Positions 1 to 7,532 of a DNA stretch of 64,000 nt are shown here, in pieces. How positions within the stretch are numbered: the first letter of the stretch is position 1; each line of letters begins with the position of its first letter. This stretch comes from an uncultured Alphaproteobacteria bacterium (GTDB lineage Bacteria; Pseudomonadota; Alphaproteobacteria; Caulobacterales; Caulobacteraceae), in contig CALETE010000010.1 of the NCBI GenBank assembly GCA_937920085.1, positions 1-64,000 on the forward strand, read 5' to 3'. Made by a program: the position numbers and the translations under genes. Under the pieces are notes generated by a model that saw only the letters and a program-made list of their open reading frames with translations, searched no databases and was not told where the DNA came from.

Positions 1-281
1 CATTTTGCAGCTCGTGCGCCTCGGGTCCCACAGCGAGCTAGGCCTTTGACCATCCAAAAAGCTGGCGACGAACCCGTTCGGTTCTAAAATCGTAGGGAAG
101 CTGGAGTTATCCTGATTGTTTATGACGCTCGTAGCGTCCGGCTGTTTCATGAGGCGTCGCCGTCAGGGTGCAACAAACGGGGAAGATCGAGCTGGACACC
201 AGATTCCCATGTCACCAGATTGTCACTGTGATACGCCAGATTTTGCATTCCTGAACATCGACATGACCAACGGGATATTGA
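1..281. other. Non-coding or eroded stretch at window start
   Basis: No convincing gene was found here. A forward frame from 116 is open through this stretch, but its protein is arginine-rich, resembles nothing I know and runs out of frame across the glutathione S-transferase remnant that follows. No tRNA, promoter or repeat was recognised. The stretch may be debris left when the 5' part of the transferase gene was lost, or the end of an accessory region that begins outside the window. Confidence 0.4.
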
Positions 282-635
282 ACCCGTCGCGGGATTCCCC
301 TGGGCGAAGCCGGTCTCGCCACCCTGATGATGCCCGTGGTCGTCAGCCGCTTCCTGGCGCCGGAGGACGAGCGAGAGAACTGGGGCGCCGCCTGGTGCCA
401 GCAGGCCTTCCAGAAGCGGCTGAAGCTGGTGAGCGCCCGGCTGGCGGCGACCCCCTACATGGCCGGAGACGCCTTTACCGCCGCCGACATCTCAGTGACC
501 TACGCCCTGGGGTTGGGGCAGCGGAATTGCGGGCTGGTGCTTGGGGAGGCTGAGCAGGCCTATGTTGCGCGCACGACGGGGCGAGAGGCGTACAAGCGGG
601 CGATGGGGCGGTCTTATGAGGGGGTGGGCCAGTAA
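282..635 (+). pseudogene. Glutathione S-transferase, C-terminal remnant
   Basis: The frame opens just after a TGA at 279-281 and runs to a normal stop at 635. It carries only the all-helical C-terminal half of a glutathione S-transferase: a segment ending in YMAGDAFTAADISVTYAL is the typical helix-6 N-capping region of the family (GDxFTxADI). The thioredoxin-like N-terminal domain that binds glutathione, usually about 80 residues, is absent; the upstream sequence is in no frame similar to it. Methionine codons at 327 and 330 could start a 101-102 aa peptide, but it would have no glutathione site. It is most simply a 5'-truncated gene. Its position just before a restriction-modification operon suggests that the acquisition event removed the front of the gene, which is inference. 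Confidence 0.75.
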
Positions 636-1012
636 ATACTCATCGATTTGAAATAGAATGGCCAGTCGAACTGCAGAGCATGACTATCATGCTGGTAGGT
701 CGGATTGTGCATGCGTGCCTGGCCAAAAGATCACGAGAATACCTGTCCCGCCATCGGTTCCCGAAACCCCGCTTTGCAGAAGTTCGGCGGACGAGTTTCA
801 AATAATGTCGCTACGATTTCAAGGGTTGACTAGAACAAATGGAGAACTTATCAGCAGAGCTAATCTAACTGTGGACAAGGAGACCCAATCCGCCCGCCAA
901 GGTTGACGTGGTGGCCGAACCACCAATCGTTAACCCTTTGCTCATCATGGTGCTTCGCGGAGCATTCGAGGCGTTCCATGGGCATATGTTCGACGGTCGG
1001 GGGCGAGACAAC
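636..1012. other. Intergenic region before the restriction-modification operon
   Basis: This is 377 bp without a supported gene. An 82-codon frame at 658-906 has no helix-turn-helix pattern, so it is not a plausible controller (C) protein of the operon that follows. The base composition is more AT-rich than the flanks, as is common upstream of acquired restriction-modification genes. The methyltransferase promoter must lie here, but no clear -35/-10 pair can be assigned by eye. Confidence 0.4.
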
Positions 1013-2215
1013 ATGCCGGAACTCGTATCGCTTTTCAGTGGGCTAGGCGGCCTTGACCTCGGACTTGAGGCGGCGGGCTGGGAATGCGTATTCGCTACAG
1101 ACATCGACCCTCGCGCAATCGACAGTCTTCGAGCGAATAAGGGTTTCAGGCTTTCGAATGGCGGCCGATTCCTCCAGAACGCCGACATCGAACTAGCGGA
1201 CATCAGAGACCTAACAGGGAAAGACATGCTTTCCCGAGCGGGAAGGAGACGGGGCGATATCACCCTCCTCGCAGGAGGGCCGCCCTGCCAGTCTTGGAGT
1301 AGCGCAGGCCACCAACTCGGCTTTGACGACCCGCGCGGCCAACTCATTGAAGAATATCTGCGCGTCGCGGCGGAGCTGGATTGTCGCTACCTTCTGTTTG
1401 AGAATGTGCGCGGCCTCGTTACGGCACGCGGCCCTGACGGTATTCCGGGGTCCGCGCTCGCTTGGCTCCGTAGCCAGCTCTTCGTGCGGGGATGGCAGAC
1501 TTATGTCGAGCTACTTAACGCCGCCGACTATGGCGTCCCTCAACGGCGCGTCCGCGTGGTACTAGTTGGCTATCGGTCGGGTGACACGCCGCGCCTTCCC
1601 GCGCCAACCCACAGTAAATATTGCAACCTCGATGGCCTGCTCCCTTGGCGCGACTTGGGAAATTGTTTGGCGGAGGTAGAGACCCCCCGCGAGGAGGAGA
1701 TCATCCGCCCCACCGGGAAGCTTGCGGTGGAGCTGGCGTCAATCCCACCAGGATCGGGAGTGAAGAGCCCGGGCAAGCGGGAAGCGACCCGACCCGGCGG
1801 CCATTGGGGTTATAAGCAGGGCGCATTTGTAGCTGACCTCAAGCTCCCAGCGCGTACTGTCACCGCAAATACGCAGCAAGACTGGGTGAAAGATCCGACG
1901 CTTGGGCTGCGGAAGCTTACCCCAAGGGAGTGCGCCGCGTTACAGACATTCCCTATCGGCTGGGTCGTCGCGGGCAACAGGTCGGACCAGTACCGGCTTG
2001 TAGGGAATGCCGTACCGCCGCAATTGGCGAACGCGGTAGGCTCCGCGCTCCTGCAGAGTCTTGAACAGGTCACGCTCCCCCGGCAGTGGGCTGCGCTGGC
2101 CCCACTGCCGGAGCGGTTGCAGTCGGCAATCAAATATACACAGCGCGAAGAGCGCAGAAATGGTCATTCCCGCCGTGAGGCTCCGGTCAAGCGGCGGACG
2201 AGGCTAACAGCATGA
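1013..2215 (+). CDS. DNA (cytosine-5-)-methyltransferase of a Type II restriction-modification system
   Basis: It transfers methyl from S-adenosylmethionine to carbon 5 of cytosine in a specific DNA site, protecting host DNA from the partner nuclease. The 400-aa protein shows the ordered C5-methylase motifs: motif I near residues 4-17 (LVSLFSGLGGLDLG), motif IV with the catalytic Pro-Cys at 91-92 (GGPPCQSW), motif VI ENV at 130-132, motif VIII QRRVRV at 177-182, a target-recognition region of about 130 residues, and motif X near the C terminus (VGNAVPPQLA). The chosen ATG at 1013 places motif I at the very N terminus, as usual in the family; an in-frame GTG at 908 and an ATG at 986 would add residues without similarity. 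It overlaps the next gene by ATGA, so the two are translationally coupled. The recognition site cannot be read from sequence. Confidence 0.93.
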   Translation: MPELVSLFSGLGGLDLGLEAAGWECVFATDIDPRAIDSLRANKGFRLSNGGRFLQNADIELADIRDLTGKDMLSRAGRRRGDITLLAGGPPCQSWSSAGHQLGFDDPRGQLIEEYLRVAAELDCRYLLFENVRGLVTARGPDGIPGSALAWLRSQLFVRGWQTYVELLNAADYGVPQRRVRVVLVGYRSGDTPRLPAPTHSKYCNLDGLLPWRDLGNCLAEVETPREEEIIRPTGKLAVELASIPPGSGVKSPGKREATRPGGHWGYKQGAFVADLKLPARTVTANTQQDWVKDPTLGLRKLTPRECAALQTFPIGWVVAGNRSDQYRLVGNAVPPQLANAVGSALLQSLEQVTLPRQWAALAPLPERLQSAIKYTQREERRNGHSRREAPVKRRTRLTA

Positions 2216-3129
2216 ATGGCGGACCGCCTGGATCGGTGAATACCTACCATATGGCCGCATCACAGGAGGCGGTCCAAATCTACGTCGCAGGTATGGCGCC
2301 AGCTCCACTAGCAGAAGAGTGGCGGCGAGTGTGTAAGGCTGTTCGACGCGACATCCTCAGGACACTCGTGGAAACTAACGGCCTCCGCGACCTTCAATCC
2401 TCACTGACCAAGACGGGCCGTCACTTACTCGTACTGCGACACTTGTTTGCCCCGCCGATCAGTCAGGACCAGTTAAAGCTGATACTCCCGTCCTACCCGA
2501 AGGGCGCGGAGAAGAAGGCAACCAAATTGACTAAAGTTGCGGCGGACGAATTCGCTGCGGCGTTCGCAGACCGGAGAGACCCGACGTTGACTGCATGGCT
2601 GGGCACGAATTCGAACCCTAGCCGCCCTCAAGTCAAGAAGCTCCTGCACACGCTGACGCCGATGATCAGCTCTCAGATTTTCAACACTGTACGGCGGAAT
2701 AGGCTCTCGGACGATCAAGAGCGAGCGGTCGAGGACTTGCTCGCAGCGAAAGGGTGGACCAAAACACCATCCACCATTGTCAACAACACAAGCGATATCG
2801 CGCCTGAGCATTTCATGCGCAAGGCGCGCTGCAAGACCAGGACTGCGACTAAGGAAGTAGACATCGCGTGTGGCGTGAACCCCAGTCTAATCATGGCCAT
2901 GGAGTGCAAAGTTTCCAACGACGCAACGAACTCAGTGAAGCGCGTGAGTGACGTCATGGACAAAACAAAAGCTTGGAACGATCAGTGGGGAGGCTTCATC
3001 CAGACAGCTGCCCTCCTTCAGGGGGTAATTGCCTATAAGGATGTGGCTCGGCTCCTAGACAGTAACGTGTTGGTGTTCTGGTCCCACGATCTCCAGCCAC
3101 TTTCAGATTGGCTCGACGCGCATTCATAG
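2212..3129 (+). CDS. Type II restriction endonuclease, possibly XamI-like
   Basis: This 305-aa protein is the nuclease partner of the upstream C5-methylase, as shown by the 4-bp ATGA overlap. A likely PD-(D/E)xK core is Asp217 (KEVDIAC) followed by Glu231-x-Lys233 (MECKVSND), which would bind magnesium and cut both DNA strands. The middle segment (PPISQDQLKL... DPTLTAWL) reminds me of the XamI family, whose founding member recognises GTCGAC, but this is recall and not a search. The members I remember pair with adenine methylases, so a C5 partner would imply another specificity. An internal ATG at residue 14 is an alternative start. Codon use looks less GC-biased than the housekeeping genes nearby, which fits horizontal acquisition. 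Confidence 0.75.
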   Translation: MNGGPPGSVNTYHMAASQEAVQIYVAGMAPAPLAEEWRRVCKAVRRDILRTLVETNGLRDLQSSLTKTGRHLLVLRHLFAPPISQDQLKLILPSYPKGAEKKATKLTKVAADEFAAAFADRRDPTLTAWLGTNSNPSRPQVKKLLHTLTPMISSQIFNTVRRNRLSDDQERAVEDLLAAKGWTKTPSTIVNNTSDIAPEHFMRKARCKTRTATKEVDIACGVNPSLIMAMECKVSNDATNSVKRVSDVMDKTKAWNDQWGGFIQTAALLQGVIAYKDVARLLDSNVLVFWSHDLQPLSDWLDAHS

Positions 3130-3314
3130 GCTGAGAATACGGCACCGCAGAATAGCGAATACGGTGACAGATCATGTATTCCCTGCTCTTTGATTAGAAC
3201 AAACTGGAATGACGGTGACACCGCATTAGACCCGCGCACCGAGCATAAATAGAATTTTTGCACTTTTTCTGGATTACGCAGGCCCTGGATATGGCCCCTC
3301 CTTTCGGCCACCCC

Positions 3315-4943
3315 CTACCCCTGCGGATGCAGCCCAGGCGCCTCCTGCCCCGTCCGCGCCACGTATTCCGTATATCCGCCGCCATACTGGTGCACCCCCT
3401 CCGGGGTCAGCTCTAGCACCCGGTTGGACAGGGCCCCCAGAAAGTGGCGGTCGTGGGAGACGAAGAGCATGGTGCCTTCGAAGTCGGCCAGGGCGGCCAC
3501 CAGCATTTCCTTGGTGGCCATGTCCAGGTGGTTGGTGGGCTCGTCCAGGACTAGGAGGTTGGGCGGGTCGAACAGCATTTTGGCCATGACCAGCCGGGCC
3601 CGCTCGCCGCCAGACAGGACCCGGCAGGGCTTTTCCACGTCATCGCCGGAGAAGCCGAAACATCCCGCCAGGGTGCGCAGGGCACCTTGGCCGGCCTGGG
3701 GGAAGGAGCTGTCGAGGGATTCAAAGATGGTCTCTTCGCCCTCGAGAATGTCCATGGAGTGCTGGGCGAAATAGCCCATGCGGACATTGGCACCGATGCT
3801 GACCGCGCCCTGGTCGGGGGTGATGTCGCCGGCCACCAGCTTCAGCAGGGTCGACTTGCCCGCGCCATTGGCGCCAAGCACGCACCACCGCTCCCTGCGG
3901 CGCACCAGGAAGTCGAGGTCGGCATAGATCGGCTGGGTGCCATAGCCCTTGTGGACATTGCGCAGGCTGATCACGTCATCGCCAGATCGCGGCGGGCTGC
4001 GGAATTCAAACTGCACGGTCTGGCGGCGACGGGGTGCCTCGACCCGTTCGATCTTGTCGAGCTTCTTCACCCGGCTCTGCACCTGGGCAGCGTGGGAGGC
4101 GCGGGCCTTAAACCGCTCGATGAATTTGACTTCCTTGGCCAGCATGGCCTGCTGGCGCTCATACTGGGCCTGGCGCTGCTGTTCGCTGAGCGCCCGCTGC
4201 TTGTCGTAGAAATCGAGGTCGCCGGAATAAGTGATCAGCGAGCCGCCATCGATCTCCACCACCTTGCCAATGATCCGGTTCATGAAGGCCCGGTCGTGGG
4301 AGGTCATGAGCAGGGCGCCGTCATAGGACTTGAGGAAGGCCTCCAGCCAGATCAGGCTCTCCAGGTCCAGGTGGTTGGAGGGCTCGTCCAGCAGCATGCC
4401 GTCGGGGCGCATGAGCAGGATGCGGGCCAGGGCCACGCGCATTTTCCAGCCGCCTGACAGCAGACCAACATCGCCGTCCATTCGCTCCTGGCTAAAGCTT
4501 AAGCCAGCCAGGACCTCCCGGGCGCGGGCCTCGAGGGCGTACCCGTCCAGCTCTTCGAACCGCTCCTGCAGCTCGCCATAGCGCTCGATCACGGCCTCAA
4601 GTTCGTCGGCCCGGTCGGGATCGACCATGGCCTGTTCGAGGGCGGCCATTTCGGTGGCGATGGCACTGACCGGCCCGACACCGTCCATGACGACGGCCAC
4701 AGCGCTCTGGCCCGACATTTCGCCGACATCCTGGCTGAAATAACCGATGGTCATGCCGGGATCGATGACCACCAGGCCGTCGTCCGGCTGCTCCTGGCCA
4801 GTGATCATGCGGAAAAGCGTGGTCTTGCCGGCACCGTTTGGCCCAACCAGCCCAACCTTCTCCCCCTTCAGCACGCCCATCGAAGCCTCGATGAACAGGA
4901 TCTGATGGCCGTTCTGCTTGGAAATATTGTCAAGGCGGATCAT
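3315..4943 (-). CDS. ABC-F family ATP-binding protein
   Basis: This is a soluble tandem ABC ATPase of 542 aa without membrane domains. ABC-F proteins bind the ribosomal E site and modulate translation or relieve stalling. The first ATPase domain has Walker A at 34-41 (GPNGAGKT), signature LSGGWKM at 162-168 and Walker B at 182-188; the second has Walker A at 358-366, signature LSGGERAR at 443-450 and Walker B LLVLDEPTNHLD at 463-474. Between them lies a basic helical linker (about 245-305) typical of the P-site tRNA-interacting motif. It is closer to the general Uup/YheS type than to drug-specific resistance proteins, but the subfamily cannot be fixed by eye. It stands alone, and its stop faces the end of the restriction operon. 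Confidence 0.93.
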   Translation of the reverse strand: MIRLDNISKQNGHQILFIEASMGVLKGEKVGLVGPNGAGKTTLFRMITGQEQPDDGLVVIDPGMTIGYFSQDVGEMSGQSAVAVVMDGVGPVSAIATEMAALEQAMVDPDRADELEAVIERYGELQERFEELDGYALEARAREVLAGLSFSQERMDGDVGLLSGGWKMRVALARILLMRPDGMLLDEPSNHLDLESLIWLEAFLKSYDGALLMTSHDRAFMNRIIGKVVEIDGGSLITYSGDLDFYDKQRALSEQQRQAQYERQQAMLAKEVKFIERFKARASHAAQVQSRVKKLDKIERVEAPRRRQTVQFEFRSPPRSGDDVISLRNVHKGYGTQPIYADLDFLVRRRERWCVLGANGAGKSTLLKLVAGDITPDQGAVSIGANVRMGYFAQHSMDILEGEETIFESLDSSFPQAGQGALRTLAGCFGFSGDDVEKPCRVLSGGERARLVMAKMLFDPPNLLVLDEPTNHLDMATKEMLVAALADFEGTMLFVSHDRHFLGALSNRVLELTPEGVHQYGGGYTEYVARTGQEAPGLHPQG

Positions 4944-4999
4944 GGGCGCCCTGCTAGCGCGGAGGGAGCGAAAAGGCCAGCCTTAGGGGGCTCTGTCCC

Positions 5000-5713
5000 T
5001 TAGCCCCGCCCCTTAAAGCCCGTAGCCACCAGGAAGACCTCAGAGCTGTCGGCGCGGCTGGCCTTGGGTTTGAAGTTTTTCACGTCGCTGAAATTCTGCT
5101 TGAGCAGGGTCATGACCTGGGAGGTTTCCCCGCCCTGGAAGGCCTTGGCAACAAAGGTGCCGCCGGGGCGTAGCACGGAGATGGCGAAATCGGCGGCGGC
5201 CTCGATCAAGCCCATAATCCGCAGGTGATCGGTACGGCGATGGCCCACCGTGTTTGGGGCCATGTCAGACAGAACAGCATCCGGCGCACCGCCCAGCAGT
5301 CTTATCAATAGAGGAGCGCACTCAGGATCGGTGAAATCCATCTGCAGGATTTGGGCAGGGGGCAAGGGGTCTACGGCCAAGAGGTCGACTCCGACAATGT
5401 GGGTGACGCCCCGCTCAATGGCCACCTGGGTCCAGCCACCGGGGGCCAGGCCAAGGTCTACGATCCGAACGCCCGGGCGCAGGATTTTCAGCCGGTCGTC
5501 GATTTCAGACAGCTTATAGGCCGCCCGGCTGCGATAGCCGTGGGCCCGAGCCTTGGCCGAGAACGGGTCATTGACCTGTCGCGACAGCCAAGCTTGAGAC
5601 GACGGGGTTCGCATCTTGGCAGTCTTCAGGCGTGCCGGCTTGCCACGGCCTTCCTCAGCGCCGCCGCTGGGTGGCTTGACCATACGCTTACGGGGGGGCG
5701 GATCTTCACTCAT
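5000..5713 (-). CDS. rlmE: 23S rRNA (uridine(2552)-2'-O)-methyltransferase RlmE
   Basis: RlmE (FtsJ/RrmJ) methylates the 2'-hydroxyl of U2552 in the A loop of 23S rRNA, a late step of 50S assembly. The 237-aa protein has a basic N-terminal extension of about 40 residues before the fold. The SAM motif is VDLGLAPGGWTQVA (85-98). The catalytic K-D-K-E tetrad is visible as Lys67 (RAAYKL), Asp150 (LSDMAPNT), Lys190 (FVAKAF) and Glu225 (SSEVFLVA). Its start overlaps the end of ppx by ATGA (5710-5713), so both come from one transcript. The same ppx-rlmE pairing is common in Alphaproteobacteria. Confidence 0.95.
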   Translation of the reverse strand: MSEDPPPRKRMVKPPSGGAEEGRGKPARLKTAKMRTPSSQAWLSRQVNDPFSAKARAHGYRSRAAYKLSEIDDRLKILRPGVRIVDLGLAPGGWTQVAIERGVTHIVGVDLLAVDPLPPAQILQMDFTDPECAPLLIRLLGGAPDAVLSDMAPNTVGHRRTDHLRIMGLIEAAADFAISVLRPGGTFVAKAFQGGETSQVMTLLKQNFSDVKNFKPKASRADSSEVFLVATGFKGRG

Positions 5714-6825
5714 GGGGCAGCCGCTCTCGATCGGTTGGTGCGGCGGCCGCGACGGCGACGGCGGCGTTTGGGCGCCTGAGGTTCAGACATCAGGGACATC
5801 AGCATCCCTTCCCGCAAGCCCCGGTCAGCGACCCGAACCCGGGTACAGGGCCAGACTTCCTGAACCGCCTGAAGGATGGCTGCGCCGGCCAGGACCAGAT
5901 CGGCGCGGTCGGGACCGATGCAGGGCTGCTCAGCCCTCTGGGTCGCGGTAAGGTTCAGCAGGAGGTCTGCGGCAGCATCGCATTCCTGGCGGGTCATCCA
6001 GAGGCCGTCGACCCGGGCGCGCTCATATCGCGGCAGACCCAGATGTATTCCAGCCAAACTGGTAATGGCGCCCGACGTGCCGATCAGGTGGGCGCGGTCG
6101 GTATCGAAGATTGGCCGCAGGGGATCAGCCATACGAAATTGCGCTAGGTCGCTCTTGACCCGATCGACCATGGCTCGGAACCAGGTCTGGGTCGCCACTT
6201 CACCTTCTGGGAAGGCTTCGGCCAGGGTCACAACACCGAGAGGAATCGAGACCCAGGCCTTGATGGGCAGGCGGCTGGCGGAAAACTGGCCGATGTCACC
6301 ATTGAGGCCGTCGGCGGTGAGATCGACCCAGGACAACTCCGTGGAGCCCCCCCCCACATCAACCACCAGAGCCGCGTCTGCACTCTTGTCCAACAGATTA
6401 AGACAGCCCGCGACGGAGAGTTGCGCTTCTTCCTTCGGTGTAATGATCTCGAGCTTGAGGCCCGTTTCCTCGGCGACCCGCTGAATAAAAGCCTCGCCAT
6501 TTTCCGCTGAGCGGCAGGCTTGGGTTGCGATGGCCTTCAGCTTGACCACCTTGCGGCGGCGAACTTTTTCGGCACTAACCTTGAGGGCCGCCAAGGCGCG
6601 GTCCATGGCACGATCGGAAAGTCTGCCAGAGGCGCCAAGTCCCTCCCCCAGACGGACAATCCGGGAATAGGCTTCAACAATCCGGAAGCCCCGGCCCTGG
6701 GGCGTGGCAATCAGCAATCGGCAATTATTGGTGCCAAGGTCGAGGGCGCCAAAGCAGGGTGGCGCGCCTTCGGACTCTGCCCGATCCCCCGTAAGAGAGC
6801 CGGGCGCATGGTGCGCCACAGACAT
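5710..6825 (-). CDS. ppx: Ppx/GppA-family exopolyphosphatase
   Basis: The family hydrolyses terminal phosphates of polyphosphate or of pppGpp and so affects stringent signalling. The 371-aa protein has an actin-like ATPase fold: phosphate-1 motif ALDLGTNNCRLL (about 27-38), the catalytic Glu region around TQACRSAENGEAFI, and phosphate-2 motif VVDVGGGSTELSWV (about 154-167). It is shorter than E. coli Ppx (about 513 aa) and lacks the C-terminal HD-like domains, as in many alphaproteobacterial members, so the preferred substrate is uncertain. The C terminus is strongly basic (RRRRRRGRRTNRSR). It is the first gene of the ppx-rlmE pair and diverges from hspQ across 154 bp. Confidence 0.92.
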   Translation of the reverse strand: MSVAHHAPGSLTGDRAESEGAPPCFGALDLGTNNCRLLIATPQGRGFRIVEAYSRIVRLGEGLGASGRLSDRAMDRALAALKVSAEKVRRRKVVKLKAIATQACRSAENGEAFIQRVAEETGLKLEIITPKEEAQLSVAGCLNLLDKSADAALVVDVGGGSTELSWVDLTADGLNGDIGQFSASRLPIKAWVSIPLGVVTLAEAFPEGEVATQTWFRAMVDRVKSDLAQFRMADPLRPIFDTDRAHLIGTSGAITSLAGIHLGLPRYERARVDGLWMTRQECDAAADLLLNLTATQRAEQPCIGPDRADLVLAGAAILQAVQEVWPCTRVRVADRGLREGMLMSLMSEPQAPKRRRRRRGRRTNRSRAAAP

Positions 6826-6979
6826 AGGCCGCCTTGTTTCTATGCAGACGTCACACGGACGTCTCAGTTGCCTGGCATCCTAAACGATCACGTGCTTCGC
6901 CGGAAGCCGTTGTCTTGCGCCGCGCGACATGCGCATTAGGTTCATGTCCCAGTTAGGGGATGTGGTGTAGATTCTTTCT

Positions 6980-7360
6980 ATGGAAGCTCGAGCAGACAGT
7001 ATGCCCTCCGGATCGGGACCAGTGACCCTCCCAGAGGTTCGTCACGCGAAATATGCCATTGGCGACGTGGTCAAACATCGCGTCTTTGCCTTTCGTGGCG
7101 TCATCTTCGATGTGGACCCCACCTTCAACAATACCGAAGAGTGGTGGCTATCGATCCCTGAGCACGTGCGGCCGCGGAAGGACCAGCCCTTCTATCATCT
7201 CCTCGCTGAAAACGATGAGAACGCGTATGTGGCCTATGTTTCTGAGCAGAACCTGCTGCCCGATGAAAGCGGTGAACCCGTGGGCCATCCTCAGGCACCG
7301 GTGATCTTCGAGTCCTTTGACAGCGGCCACTACACCCTGAGACCAAGGGTCAGCCACTAG
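6980..7360 (+). CDS. hspQ: Heat shock protein HspQ (YccV-like)
   Basis: HspQ is a small beta-rich protein that in enterobacteria binds hemimethylated DNA and acts as a specificity enhancer of the Lon protease. The 126-aa product has the diagnostic segment KYAIGDVVKHRVFAFRG (25-41) followed by IFDVDPTFNNTEEW and the HxLAENDE / YVAYVSEQNLL core. The C-terminal tail after residue 95 (QAPVIFESFDSGHYTLRPRV) is also family-like. An N-terminal extension of about 20 residues precedes the domain; a start nearer the domain is possible. No heat-shock promoter could be assigned with confidence in the 154-bp divergent region shared with ppx. Confidence 0.9.
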   Translation: MEARADSMPSGSGPVTLPEVRHAKYAIGDVVKHRVFAFRGVIFDVDPTFNNTEEWWLSIPEHVRPRKDQPFYHLLAENDENAYVAYVSEQNLLPDESGEPVGHPQAPVIFESFDSGHYTLRPRVSH

Positions 7361-7484
7361 ATCGGTTGTCGGGCTTCGGAAGCTTGCGTATTCGCTGCAC
7401 TCATTTGTGACGAATACCGTCAAATTTTCGAAATCTAAATTTCACAAAACCTCAAAAAAACCCCCACAGGTTGCTTCGTATAGA

Positions 7485-7500
7485 CGTCGCAATTGCGTCG
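7485..7500. promoter_or_regulatory. Palindrome upstream of TonB receptor, possible operator
   Basis: CGCAATTGCG at 7488-7497 is a perfect 10-bp palindrome, and outer pairs extend the symmetry (CG at 7485-7486 with CG at 7499-7500) with one mismatch. It lies 33 bp before the receptor ATG at 7533, where a repressor site would overlap the promoter or leader. Receptor genes of this kind are often under iron or substrate control. No specific regulator can be named from the sequence. Confidence 0.35.
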
Positions 7501-7532
7501 CCTTCGCGATGTCCTGAAAATGTGGGGTCTAA

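Noticed and set aside
658..906. 82-codon frame before the methyltransferase, a possible controller protein
   Set aside because: It has no helix-turn-helix pattern, its composition is irregular, and it lacks a ribosome site.
3687..4457. Long plus-strand frame (256 codons) opposite the ABC-F gene
   Set aside because: It is the complement of strongly conserved Walker and signature motifs; long antisense frames are common in GC-biased genes.
6840..6979. Heat-shock (sigma-32) promoter before hspQ
   Set aside because: A CTTG motif is present, but no matching -10 element at the right distance could be found.
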